NCBI RefSeq assembly: GCF_019977315.1
Contig: NZ_AP024652.1
Coordinates: 1,240,001 to 1,304,000, forward strand
DNA: 64,000 nt
Direction: 5' to 3'
Origin: Arthrobacter sp. StoSoilB22
GTDB lineage: Bacteria > Actinomycetota > Actinomycetes > Actinomycetales > Micrococcaceae
The stretch's first letter is position 1, and every line of letters starts with the position of its first letter. The position numbers were made by a program, and so were the translations under genes. Below, piece after piece: positions 44,638 to 52,660 of this stretch. The notes beneath the pieces were generated by a model. It worked only from the letters and a program-made list of their open reading frames with translations, made no database searches and was not told the DNA's origin.

Positions 44638-46092
44638 ATGGCAACCACCCCAGAGCTCATTGACCGTCCCCGGGTTCTCGTCGTCGGCGGCGGTTACGTC
44701 GGCCTGTACGTAGCACTCAAACTGCAGAAGAAGATCGCGAACGCAGGCGGAATCGTCACCGTCGTTGATCCACTGCCGTACATGACCTACCAGCCCTTCC
44801 TTCCGGAAGTTGCCGGCGGCAACATCGAGGCACGCCACGCCGTCGTCTCCCACCGTCAGCACCTCAAGCAGACTGAGCTCATCCAGGGCCGCGTCACCAG
44901 CATCGACCACGCAAACCGCACCGCGGTGATCGCCCCCTCCGATGGCGGCGAAAACTTCGAGATCCCGTACTTCGACGTCGTGATCGCAGCCGGCGCCATC
45001 ACCCGCACGTTCCCCATCAAGGGCCTTGCGGACAAGGGCATCGGCCTGAAGACCATCGAAGAAGCCGTTGCACTGCGCAACAAGGTGCTGGAGCGTATTG
45101 AATCCGCCTCCACCATGACTGACCCCGCAGAACGCGCCAAGGCACTGACCTTCGTAGTTGTCGGTGGCGGTTTTGCCGGCATCGAATGCCTCACCGAAAT
45201 GGAAGACCTCGCCCGCGCAGCTGTGCGGAACAACCCGCGCATCCGCCAGGAGGAAGTCCGCTTCATCCTGGTCGAAGCCATGGGCCGCATCATGCCCGAG
45301 GTCACCGCTTCGCAGGCCGAATGGGTTGTGGAGCACCTCCGCAGCCGCGGCATCGAAGTACTCCTGAACACTTCCCTGGACAGCGCTGAGGGCAACCTCA
45401 AGCTGATCAACCTCCCGGACAAGACCTCTGCCGGCGAAGTTGAAGCAGACACCCTGGTGTGGGCTGCCGGTGTGCAGGCCAACCCGATGATCCGTTCCAC
45501 CGACTTCCCGCTGGAACCGCGTGGCCGCGTTCGCGTCCTCCCGGACCTCCGCATCGCCGGCGATGAAGGCATTGTGGAGAACGCCTGGGCCGCCGGCGAC
45601 ATCGCCGCCGTTCCGGACCTCACGGGCAAGGGCCTGCCGGACGGCACCTGCGTCCCCAACGCCCAGCACGCACTTCGTCAGGCAAAGAAGCTCGCAAAGA
45701 ACCTCTGGGCTTCCCGCTGGGACAAGCCGCTGCACGACTACAAGCACAAGAACCTCGGTGCCGTAGCCGGATTCGGCGAGTGGAAGGGTGTTGCCAACAT
45801 CAACCTGCTCGGCCGCATCGGCCTCAAGGGCGGCCTCGCCTGGCTGGCACACCGTGGTTACCACGGCATGGCCATGCCCACGGTGGAGCGCAAGTTCCGT
45901 GTGATCTTCGGTTGGATCCTGGCCTTCTTCGCAGGCCGCGACACCACGCAGCTGATGGACCTGGACAACCCGCGCGGTGCCTTCGTGGCTGCGGCTACTC
46001 CGGCTCCCAAGCCCGCTGCCGCTCCGGCACCGGTTGAAGCCAAGCCGGTTGCCGAGGAAGTCAAGACTCCGGTAACTGCTGACGCCAAGTAG
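44638..46092 (+). CDS. ndh: Type II NADH dehydrogenase (NADH:quinone oxidoreductase)
   Basis: This single-subunit flavoenzyme passes electrons from NADH to menaquinone without pumping protons. It has two Rossmann motifs: VLVVGGGYVGLYVALKL for FAD and FVVVGGGFAGIECLTEM for NADH. AAGDIAAVPD and the quinone-site PNAQHALRQAKKLAKNL are present. A C-terminal amphipathic or membrane segment (FGWILAFFAGRD) is followed by an Ala/Pro-rich tail. ATG 44638 is preferred because of the adjacent -10 hexamer; a start six codons earlier falls inside the promoter. The gene stands alone, ended by a hairpin. Confidence 0.93.
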   Translation: MATTPELIDRPRVLVVGGGYVGLYVALKLQKKIANAGGIVTVVDPLPYMTYQPFLPEVAGGNIEARHAVVSHRQHLKQTELIQGRVTSIDHANRTAVIAPSDGGENFEIPYFDVVIAAGAITRTFPIKGLADKGIGLKTIEEAVALRNKVLERIESASTMTDPAERAKALTFVVVGGGFAGIECLTEMEDLARAAVRNNPRIRQEEVRFILVEAMGRIMPEVTASQAEWVVEHLRSRGIEVLLNTSLDSAEGNLKLINLPDKTSAGEVEADTLVWAAGVQANPMIRSTDFPLEPRGRVRVLPDLRIAGDEGIVENAWAAGDIAAVPDLTGKGLPDGTCVPNAQHALRQAKKLAKNLWASRWDKPLHDYKHKNLGAVAGFGEWKGVANINLLGRIGLKGGLAWLAHRGYHGMAMPTVERKFRVIFGWILAFFAGRDTTQLMDLDNPRGAFVAAATPAPKPAAAPAPVEAKPVAEEVKTPVTADAK

Positions 46093-46100
46093 TACACGCT

Positions 46101-46138
46101 CGACGGCGGCCGTCCCCTTGAGGGGGCGGCCGCCGTCG
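46101..46138 (+). terminator. Hairpin after ndh
   Basis: CGACGGCGGCCGTCCCC pairs with GGGGGCGGCCGCCGTCG (one wobble) around TTGA. Confidence 0.7.
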
Positions 46139-46184
46139 GCGTTAACCGTCTGCGTTTTGAGAAGTGCCACTGCACGGCTGCCCC

Positions 46185-46190
46185 TAGACT
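46185..46190 (+). promoter_or_regulatory. -10 element, leaderless ACT-GNAT gene
   Basis: TAGACT, then GTCTTC, then the ATG at 46197. Confidence 0.55.
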
Positions 46191-46196
46191 GTCTTC

Positions 46197-47117
46197 ATGT
46201 CCGGTGAAACCGATCTGAAGATCCTCCTGGAATCCCTTCATCCCGTAGCCCGTGACGGCGAGTACGTGTACGCCCTGTGGCCGCACGGCCGGCCCTTGGA
46301 GGGCGGCATCGAAGCGGCCGTTCGGGAGGCTGAGGGCCTGACTGTTGTCCTTCACCGCGACGAAGCGGATTCGTTGGGCCTTAGCTACGATTTCGTGGCC
46401 ACCTGGATCACATTGCAGGTCCATTCGGCACTGGAGGCCGTGGGCCTGACCGCAGCGGTCAGCGCGGCGCTGACGCACGCGGGCATCAGCTGCAATGTCC
46501 TTGCCGGGTTTCACCACGATCACCTCCTGGTGCCATCGGCGGACGCGGGCAGGGCCATGGATGTGCTGAGGCTTCTGGCACGCGGCCTGGTCCTGCGCTC
46601 CGAACAGCCCGAGGACCGGGCCGAGATCCTGGAACTCACTGCGCGTGCCTTTTCCGTCTCACCGGTGACCGGCCAACCTGTTGAAGGTACGCCCATTGAG
46701 GTGGGGCTCCTTAAGGAGCTCTTTGAGTGCAGCGAATACATTCCGGACCTCAGCATCGTAGCTGAGATGGGTGGGGAAATAGTGGGGCACGCCATCAGCA
46801 CCAGGGGCTGGGTGGACCAGCTGGAGCTCCTTGCACTGGGCCCTATAGGCGTGCTTCCACCGTTCCAGCGGCGTGGAGTGGGTTCTGCGTTGATGCGCGA
46901 AACGGCGGCACGCGCCACGGCCTTTGGAGAGCCCGGGATCGCTTTGCTTGGCAGTCCACTTTATTACCCGCGTTTCGGCTATGTTCCGGCTACGTCGTTA
47001 GGCGTTGAACCGCCCGAGGCTGCGTGGGGAGACCACTTCCAGTTGTTGGCCCTTCCGGGGTGGCCCGACGACGCCAGCGGCACCTTCCGCTACGCCGCGC
47101 CATTCAACAGGCTCTAG
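46197..47117 (+). CDS. Fusion of an ACT-like domain and a GNAT N-acetyltransferase
   Basis: The 306-residue protein has two parts. Residues 1-125 match the small stand-alone ACT-type proteins (GEYVYALWP, GLTVVLHRDEADSLGL, FVATWITLQVHSALEAVGLTAAVSAAL, then ISCNVLAGFHHDHLLVP), domains that commonly sense amino acids. Residues 130-300 form an acetyltransferase with the acetyl-CoA motif VLPPFQRRGVGSALM and a GSPLYYPRFGYVPA segment. The likely activity is N-acetylation of an unknown acceptor, gated by an amino acid; that gating is inference. The frame is continuous and the start has a leaderless-type -10. A tRNA gene follows after 21 bases. Confidence 0.82.
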   Translation: MSGETDLKILLESLHPVARDGEYVYALWPHGRPLEGGIEAAVREAEGLTVVLHRDEADSLGLSYDFVATWITLQVHSALEAVGLTAAVSAALTHAGISCNVLAGFHHDHLLVPSADAGRAMDVLRLLARGLVLRSEQPEDRAEILELTARAFSVSPVTGQPVEGTPIEVGLLKELFECSEYIPDLSIVAEMGGEIVGHAISTRGWVDQLELLALGPIGVLPPFQRRGVGSALMRETAARATAFGEPGIALLGSPLYYPRFGYVPATSLGVEPPEAAWGDHFQLLALPGWPDDASGTFRYAAPFNRL

Positions 47118-47138
47118 CTGAGATACCATGGTCCGGGC

Positions 47139-47212
47139 GCCCCAGTAGCCCAATTGGCAGAGGCAGCGGACTTAAAATCCGCGTGTTGTGGGTTCGAGTC
47201 CCACCTGGGGCA
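47139..47212 (+). tRNA. tRNA-Leu (anticodon UAA), class I-shaped
   Basis: A complete 74-base cloverleaf: acceptor GCCCCAG/CTGGGGC with discriminator A, a short D-arm, anticodon stem GCGGA/TCCGC enclosing CTTAAAA (anticodon UAA), a 5-base variable loop and T-arm GTGGG-TTCGAGT-CCCAC. CCA is not encoded. The anticodon means leucine, but bacterial tRNA-Leu normally has a long variable arm, which is missing here. I call Leu from the anticodon and A73 only. Confidence 0.85.
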
Positions 47213-47320
47213 CAGCGGCAAGGTGAGAGCTCTTTCTCCCTTCCAGTGCATCGTTCTTCTCCTCAGCGCATTTTCCCAGCCACCTCGGAGATTCCCCACA
47301 GGCAACGAGTGTTATAGGGA

Positions 47321-47336
47321 TGTGACCTGAATCACT
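47321..47336. promoter_or_regulatory. CRP/GlxR-type operator upstream of binding-protein gene
   Basis: TGTGACCTGAATCACT matches the consensus TGTGA-N6-TCACA at nine of ten positions, 100 bases before the lipoprotein start. A similar site precedes livH (54095-54110). Confidence 0.6.
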
Positions 47337-47435
47337 TATGTTCCGGGGGTAATTGCACTAGTTTGAGTCCTAATCAGGAACACCTGAGTAATCGCATCAA
47401 AGGCAGTTCGCACCTTTCGATCGAGGAGACAACGC

Positions 47436-48791
47436 ATGTTTGATCTTTCCCCAGCGGCGCCCCGAGCCGCCAAGCTAACAGCGCTTGGCATTGGGGTCGC
47501 TCTCTTGGCCACAGCTTGTGGTGGGTCTTCGACGCCCACCCAGACTGGGTCTTCTTCCGCCGCCGCGGCAGGTATCGCCTGCCCGGCACCGAGCGGCGGG
47601 GCGGGAGCCGGCAACAGCCAGGCTGCCACCAACACGGGACCAGTACCTCCCTCGACCACAACGACGGCTACGCCGCTTAAGCTTGGATCGCTCCTGCCGA
47701 CAACGGGGTCGCTGGCGTTCCTTGGCCCGCCCGAAATTGCCGGCGTCAACCTCGGTATCAAGGAAGTCAACGACGCCGGTGGCGTTCTGGGTGCGCCGGT
47801 GGAAGTAACCCACCGCGACTCCGGCGACACCAAGACGGACATCGCCACGCAGTCCACCACGGCCCTGCTGGGCCAAGGTGTGAGCGCAGTGATCGGTGCG
47901 GCCTCGTCAGGCGTTTCCAAGACGGTCATCAACCAGATCACCGGTGCCGGCGTCATCCACTTCTCTCCGGCAAACACCTCGCCTGACTTCACCACATGGG
48001 ATGACAAGGGCCTCTACTGGCGCACCGCACCCTCCGATGTGCTCCAGGGCAAGGTCCTGGGCAACTACATGGCCACCTGTGGCGCCCAGACCGTTGGCAT
48101 GATCGTTCTCAACGACGCTTACGGAACCGGCCTGCAGAAGAACGTCAAGGAAGCCTTCGAGGCAGCCGGCGGCAAGGTTGTTGCTGAAGAGCTCTTCAAC
48201 GAGGGCGATTCGCAGTTCAGCAGCCAGGTGGACAAGGTCCTCGCAGCCAAGCCGGATGCAATCGCACTGATTACCTTCGACCAAGCCAAGAGCATCGTCC
48301 CGCTGATGACCGGCAAGGGCGTCAAGCCCACGCAGCTGTTCATGGTTGACGGCAACACCTCGGACTACAGCAAGGACTTCCAAGCCGGAACCATGAAGGG
48401 CGCACAGGGAACCATCCCCGGTACGTTCGCCAAGGACGACTTCAAGAAGAAGCTCCTCGCAATCGATCCCGCGCTGAAGGATTACAGCTACGCAGGTGAG
48501 TCCTACGACGCCGTGAACCTGATCGCGCTGGCCTCTGAGGCAGCCAAGAGCACCAAGGGCACGGACATCGCAGCCAAGCTCAAGGAAGTCTCTGAAGGTG
48601 GCGAGAAGTGCACGAACTTCCCGTCCTGTGTCACCTTGCTCCGCGAGGGCAAGGATATTGACTACGACGGACAGTCCGGTCCGGTAACCTTCTCCGATGC
48701 CGGTGACCCCACCGAGGCATACATCGGTATCTACGAATACCAGGACGACAACACCTACAAGCCGGTCCGCGAAGAGTTCGGCAAGCTCTAA
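47436..48791 (+). CDS. Branched-chain amino acid ABC transporter, substrate-binding lipoprotein
   Basis: This LivJ-type periplasmic-binding-fold lipoprotein captures leucine, isoleucine, valine or related substrates. The lipobox is LLATAC near residue 28, followed by a Ser/Thr/Pro-rich linker (to about residue 78) that lifts the domain off the membrane. The binding domain shows LGSLLPTTGSLAFLGPPEIAGVNLGIKEVNDAGGV, with the pocket region IGAASSGVSKTVINQ. GAGGAGA precedes the ATG. It is separated by the lipid-kinase gene from livHMGF on the opposite strand, and both have CRP-type sites. A terminator follows. Confidence 0.9.
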   Translation: MFDLSPAAPRAAKLTALGIGVALLATACGGSSTPTQTGSSSAAAAGIACPAPSGGAGAGNSQAATNTGPVPPSTTTTATPLKLGSLLPTTGSLAFLGPPEIAGVNLGIKEVNDAGGVLGAPVEVTHRDSGDTKTDIATQSTTALLGQGVSAVIGAASSGVSKTVINQITGAGVIHFSPANTSPDFTTWDDKGLYWRTAPSDVLQGKVLGNYMATCGAQTVGMIVLNDAYGTGLQKNVKEAFEAAGGKVVAEELFNEGDSQFSSQVDKVLAAKPDAIALITFDQAKSIVPLMTGKGVKPTQLFMVDGNTSDYSKDFQAGTMKGAQGTIPGTFAKDDFKKKLLAIDPALKDYSYAGESYDAVNLIALASEAAKSTKGTDIAAKLKEVSEGGEKCTNFPSCVTLLREGKDIDYDGQSGPVTFSDAGDPTEAYIGIYEYQDDNTYKPVREEFGKL

Positions 48792-48820
48792 GCTGAACGC
48801 CAACTAGGCCGCTTTTAGCG

Positions 48821-48854
48821 ACGGGCCCCCTTCCTCATCAGGAAGGGGGCCCGT
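48821..48854 (+). terminator. Terminator after the binding-protein gene
   Basis: ACGGGCCCCCTTCCT pairs perfectly with AGGAAGGGGGCCCGT around CATC. Confidence 0.75.
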
Positions 48855-48902
48855 TGTGCGTCTCCCCAAGCTTCAATAAGGCTTTCACACAGGCGGTGGA
48901 CC

Positions 48903-48908
48903 TACCAT
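48903..48908 (+). promoter_or_regulatory. -10 element, leaderless lipid-kinase gene
   Basis: TACCAT, then GTCCAC, then the ATG at 48915. Confidence 0.55.
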
Positions 48909-48914
48909 GTCCAC

Positions 48915-49853
48915 ATGAAGCTAACCCGGGAAGCCCGCTCCATCGCGGTGGTCATCAATACCGGTTCACGCAAAGGCTCTGCTGCCCGGGAGCTGGTGGT
49001 CCGGAGCCTGGACGCGGCAGGGCTTCCGGTTTCGGCCATGTATACGGTGGACGAGGCCGGGGACCTCAACCGGACTTTGGAACGGGCGGTCACTGGAGGG
49101 CATGACCTTGTGGTGGTGGGGGGAGGAGACGGAACGGTTGCTTCCGCCGCAGGACTGGTGGCGGGTACGGACGTGGCGTTGGGTGTGCTTCCACTGGGTA
49201 CCGCCAACGATCTTGCCCGGACGCTGGAGATCCCCAAGGACCTGGGTGAGGCCTGCAAAGCCCTCGCCGAGGGAAAAATAGTGGACATAGACCTCGGCCG
49301 GGCTAATGGGCAGCCCTTCCTTAACGTGGCTTCAGCCGGCCTGTCCGTAGCCGTTACCCAAGCCCTCAGTCCGCGTCTCAAGCGGCTCATTGGACCCATG
49401 GCCTACGGAGTGGCTACGGTGCGCTCCTATGCCAAGCACAAGCCATTCCACGCCCGTCTGGAGTTCCCGGAGGGGGACCATCAGCCTGTGGAGCTGGAGA
49501 ACCTGTTGCAGGTGGCTGTAGGGAACGGACGCTACTACGGCGGCGGCAATGCAGTTTCTCCCACCGCAGGGATTGATGACCACACCCTGGACATCTACGC
49601 AATCCTGATGGCTCCCCTGCGTGAGCAAGCAAAAATCGCTCGCTCGCTCAAGAACGGCAAATTTGTGGAGAACGAGCGAGTGCACCATGTCACCAGCCAA
49701 AGGGTCAGGCTGGTGACCACCCCGCCACTGCCGGTGAACCTCGACGGCGAGATCACCACCGGGACACCCACCGACTTCACTGTTCAACGCAACGCGGTGC
49801 ATGTGGTGGTGCCGAAGGACAGCACCAGCGCCACATTTGAGGGACGCCCCTGA
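48915..49853 (+). CDS. Diacylglycerol/sphingosine kinase-like lipid kinase (YegS/DgkB type)
   Basis: This 312-residue soluble lipid kinase has the signature GGGDGT at residues 69-74, followed by GVLPLGTANDLARTL, the ATP-binding core of the DAGK catalytic domain. The C-terminal beta-sandwich includes VAVGNGRYYGGGNAVSPTAGIDDHTLDI and VNLDGEITTGTP. It probably phosphorylates diacylglycerol, or another lipid, for recycling into phospholipid synthesis. It has no apparent link to the flanking amino-acid transporter genes, which it separates. A bidirectional hairpin follows. Confidence 0.88.
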   Translation: MKLTREARSIAVVINTGSRKGSAARELVVRSLDAAGLPVSAMYTVDEAGDLNRTLERAVTGGHDLVVVGGGDGTVASAAGLVAGTDVALGVLPLGTANDLARTLEIPKDLGEACKALAEGKIVDIDLGRANGQPFLNVASAGLSVAVTQALSPRLKRLIGPMAYGVATVRSYAKHKPFHARLEFPEGDHQPVELENLLQVAVGNGRYYGGGNAVSPTAGIDDHTLDIYAILMAPLREQAKIARSLKNGKFVENERVHHVTSQRVRLVTTPPLPVNLDGEITTGTPTDFTVQRNAVHVVVPKDSTSATFEGRP

Positions 49854-49878
49854 GCTTTCCTGAACGTCCCTGGACGTG

Positions 49879-49921
49879 CCGAAGGCCCGGCTCCGGAGCG
49901 ACACCGGAACCAGGCCTTCGG
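49879..49921. terminator. Bidirectional hairpin between lipid kinase and livF
   Basis: CCGAAGGCCCGGCTCCGG pairs with CCGGAACCAGGCCTTCGG (minor mismatches) between convergent genes. Confidence 0.65.
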
Positions 49922-49932
49922 GACTGACGCAG

Positions 49933-50706
49933 CTAGACCTCGTCCGCCAGGGTACCCAAGTAAAGCTGGATGACCTTGGGGTCCTTCATGAGCTCGCGCC
50001 CCGTACCGGTGTACGCGTCCTTGCCCTGGTCCAGGACGTATCCGCGGTCACAAATCTGCAAACAACGGCGGGCATTCTGTTCCACCATGATCACTGAAAC
50101 ACCGGCGCGGTTGATCTCGTGGACACGCAGGAAGGTCTCGTCCTGTTTGACGGGGGAGAGGCCTGCCGACGGCTCGTCAAGCAGCAGCACGGCCGGGTCC
50201 ATCATTAGTGCCCTGCCCATGGCCACCATCTGGCGCTCACCACCGGACAAGGACCCTGCACGCTGGGCGCGCCGCTTTCCCAGTTCAGGGAAGAGGCTGG
50301 TCACAAAGTCGAAGCGTTCGGAGAAGTCCTTGGGCCGTTGGAACATGCCCATTTGCAGGTTCTCTTCAATGGTCAGCGTGGCAAAAACATTGTTGGTTTG
50401 CGGCACGAAGCCCACGCCCTGGGTAACCAGCTTGTTGGCCTTCAACCCGGTGAGGTCCTGGCCCCGGACCACCACTGTGCCGGAGTGGACCTTCACCAAA
50501 CCGAACATGGCTTTCAGGAGCGTGGACTTACCGGCGCCGTTAGGCCCGATGATGCCAATGAGCTCGCCCTTGCGGGCCTCAATGCTGCAACCGTTGAGGA
50601 TGTTGACGCCGGGAATGTAACCGGCCACGAGATTAGTGACCTTGACGACGGAATCACCGGCCGGGGCGGCCGCCGAGGCGGGCATTTCGCTGATGCTGCT
50701 GCTCAT
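49933..50706 (-). CDS. livF: Branched-chain amino acid ABC transporter ATP-binding protein LivF
   Basis: This is the second ATPase of the Liv importer. Walker A is IGPNGAGKSTLLKAMFG, the signature LSGGERQMVAMGRAL and Walker B VLLLDEPSAGLSP. VEQNARRCLQICDRGYVL is the characteristic LivF H-loop region. At 257 residues it has about 20 extra N-terminal residues. It is the last gene of livHMGF and overlaps livG by four bases. Confidence 0.95.
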   Translation of the reverse strand: MSSSISEMPASAAAPAGDSVVKVTNLVAGYIPGVNILNGCSIEARKGELIGIIGPNGAGKSTLLKAMFGLVKVHSGTVVVRGQDLTGLKANKLVTQGVGFVPQTNNVFATLTIEENLQMGMFQRPKDFSERFDFVTSLFPELGKRRAQRAGSLSGGERQMVAMGRALMMDPAVLLLDEPSAGLSPVKQDETFLRVHEINRAGVSVIMVEQNARRCLQICDRGYVLDQGKDAYTGTGRELMKDPKVIQLYLGTLADEV

Positions 50707-51686
50707 TTCCCGTCCTCCTTCTTGGTTTCTTCGATTTCGGACAGGATGCCTGCATCTTCGGTTCCCACCACGGACTCTTCGTCAGCTTCCAGTTCAGCCT
50801 CGAGTTCCTTGATGCCTTCGGCGTCGCCCAGGTCCACATCGTGGTGCGCACCAAGGTAGGCATCGATGACAGCGGGGTTCTTCATGACCTCGCCCGGAGG
50901 TCCTTCGGCAACAACCTTGCCTTCGGCCATGACCACTACCCAGTCGGCGATGTGGCGGACCATGTTCATGTCGTGCTCGACGAACAGAACGGTCATGCCC
51001 TCCGCCTTGAGGTTCTTGATGTGGTCCAGCAACGACTGCGTCAGGGCCGGGTTCACGCCGGCCATGGGCTCATCGAGCATCACCAGTTTGGGCTTGACCA
51101 TCAAGGAACGCGCCATCTCCAGGAGCTTCCGCTGGCCACCGGAGAGGGATGCTGCGTAGTCGTCCTTCTTGGCGTCCAATTTGAACTTTTCCAGCAGCAG
51201 GTTGGCTTGGGCCGTAATTTCCTTTTCGCGTCCACCCCACATGCCCTTGAACAGGGCTTTGGAGAGTCGCTCGCCGGGCTGGTTCGCCGCGCCGAGCCGC
51301 ATGTTCTCCATAACGGTCAGCTTGCCCATCACCTTGGTCAGCTGGAAGGTGCGGACCATGCCCATGCGGGCCACCTTGTAAGAGGAGACCCCTGCCAGGC
51401 TGTTGCCTTCAAACTGCCACTTACCTGTATTGGGAGTGTCAAAGCCAGTGAGCAGGTTGAACAGCGTGGTCTTCCCTGCGCCATTGGGACCGATCAAAGC
51501 GGTGATCTTGTGGCGCGGGATCTCGAGGTATTCAACGTCCACGGCGTTGATGCCGCCGAAGGAACGGGTGACGTCCTCAGCCACCACAATGGGATCGCGC
51601 TTCTTGCAGCCGGGGGTGTTTTCCCCGACGGCGATAGGCCGCGAATCGGTCATGTAGTCAATGTTGTTTTCGTTGGTCTCACTCAT
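50703..51686 (-). CDS. livG: Branched-chain amino acid ABC transporter ATP-binding protein LivG
   Basis: This is the first ATPase of the importer. Walker A is IGPNGAGKTTLFNLLTG, the signature LSGGQRKLLEMARSL and Walker B VMLDEPMAGVNP, with VEHDMNMVRHIADWVVVM typical of LivG. The ABC domain is followed by an acidic tail of about 55 residues (Glu/Asp-rich, from about 275 to 327) that standard LivG proteins (about 255 residues) lack. About 20 extra residues also precede the domain. It overlaps livM and livF by four bases each. Confidence 0.95.
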   Translation of the reverse strand: MSETNENNIDYMTDSRPIAVGENTPGCKKRDPIVVAEDVTRSFGGINAVDVEYLEIPRHKITALIGPNGAGKTTLFNLLTGFDTPNTGKWQFEGNSLAGVSSYKVARMGMVRTFQLTKVMGKLTVMENMRLGAANQPGERLSKALFKGMWGGREKEITAQANLLLEKFKLDAKKDDYAASLSGGQRKLLEMARSLMVKPKLVMLDEPMAGVNPALTQSLLDHIKNLKAEGMTVLFVEHDMNMVRHIADWVVVMAEGKVVAEGPPGEVMKNPAVIDAYLGAHHDVDLGDAEGIKELEAELEADEESVVGTEDAGILSEIEETKKEDGK

Positions 51687-52651
51687 GCGAAAGCAAGCTC
51701 CTTCTTATTGCCGAAGACGCCTTGCGGGCGGAAGATCATCAGCAGCATCAGCGCAACACCCACCAGGATGTAGCGCAACTGGCCAGCCTGGACGGTGGTC
51801 AGCCAGGTAATGATTCCTGATTCGATGAGGCCGTAGAGCAAGCTCTGCGTCAGTGAGAGCACAACCCAGAAGATCATGGCTCCAATAACCGGCCCCAGGA
51901 CAGTGGCCATGCCGCCGAGCAGGAGGCAGGTCCACAGGAAGAATGTCAGTTCCGTGCCGTAGTTGGACGGTTGGACGGCACCGCGGGGGAGCGTGAAGAT
52001 CATGCCCGCCAAGGCGCCCAGCACGCCACCAATGACCAGGGCCTGCATCTTGTAGGCGTAGACGTTTTTGCCCAGGGAGCGGACGGCGTTCTCGTCCTCG
52101 CGGATGCCCTTTAGGACACGGCCCCATGGGCTGCGCATGAGGAGCCACACCAGGACGCAGCACACAATGACCAGTCCCCAACCCACCACGCGGATAAAGA
52201 AGTCGCGGTTGTTCATGCCCATATAGGAACCCTCGGGGAAGGGGTTCATGGCATAGAAGGTGTTCTCGAACGCTGCCAGGCCGTTGGCGGAGCCTGTGAC
52301 GCTGGTGAGCTGATTGGTGGTGACTACGTAGCGGACAATTTCTGCCGCTGCAATGGTGACAATGGCCAGGTAGTCCGCCCTGAGCCGCAGAGTAGGTATA
52401 CCCAGGATGAACGCGAAGATGACCGAGCAGAGAATAGAAATGATCAATGCCAGGAAGAACGGTGCGTCGAACGTCAGGGTGGAAATGGCGAAACCGTAGG
52501 CACCCACGGCCATGAAGCCGGCTTGGCCGAAGTTCAACAGCCCTGAGTAGCCAAAGTGCACCGCGAGGCCCAGAGCGGCAAGTGCGTAAGCCGCCGTCGT
52601 TGGGCTGAACAATTCGCCAAGGGCGCTGGAGAGAATAAATCCGAAGTCCAT
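51683..52651 (-). CDS. livM: Branched-chain amino acid ABC transporter permease LivM
   Basis: This is one of two inner-membrane permeases. At 322 residues it has about eight to ten hydrophobic segments and LivM landmarks: FGYSGLLNFGQAGFMAVGAY, LRADYLAIVTIAAAEIVRYVVTT, SPWGRVLKGIREDENAVRSLGKN and the C-terminal MIFRPQGVFGNK. It begins 9 bases after livH ends and overlaps livG (ATGA). It pairs with LivH to form the channel. Confidence 0.94.
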   Translation of the reverse strand: MDFGFILSSALGELFSPTTAAYALAALGLAVHFGYSGLLNFGQAGFMAVGAYGFAISTLTFDAPFFLALIISILCSVIFAFILGIPTLRLRADYLAIVTIAAAEIVRYVVTTNQLTSVTGSANGLAAFENTFYAMNPFPEGSYMGMNNRDFFIRVVGWGLVIVCCVLVWLLMRSPWGRVLKGIREDENAVRSLGKNVYAYKMQALVIGGVLGALAGMIFTLPRGAVQPSNYGTELTFFLWTCLLLGGMATVLGPVIGAMIFWVVLSLTQSLLYGLIESGIITWLTTVQAGQLRYILVGVALMLLMIFRPQGVFGNKKELAFA

Positions 52652-52660
52652 GGCCCGCTC

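Noticed and set aside
44224..46170. A 648-codon open frame on the minus strand opposite ndh and the protease gene
   Set aside because: It spans two real genes and their promoter, and the translation is low-complexity Gly/Val/Asp of the kind produced opposite high-GC coding sequence.
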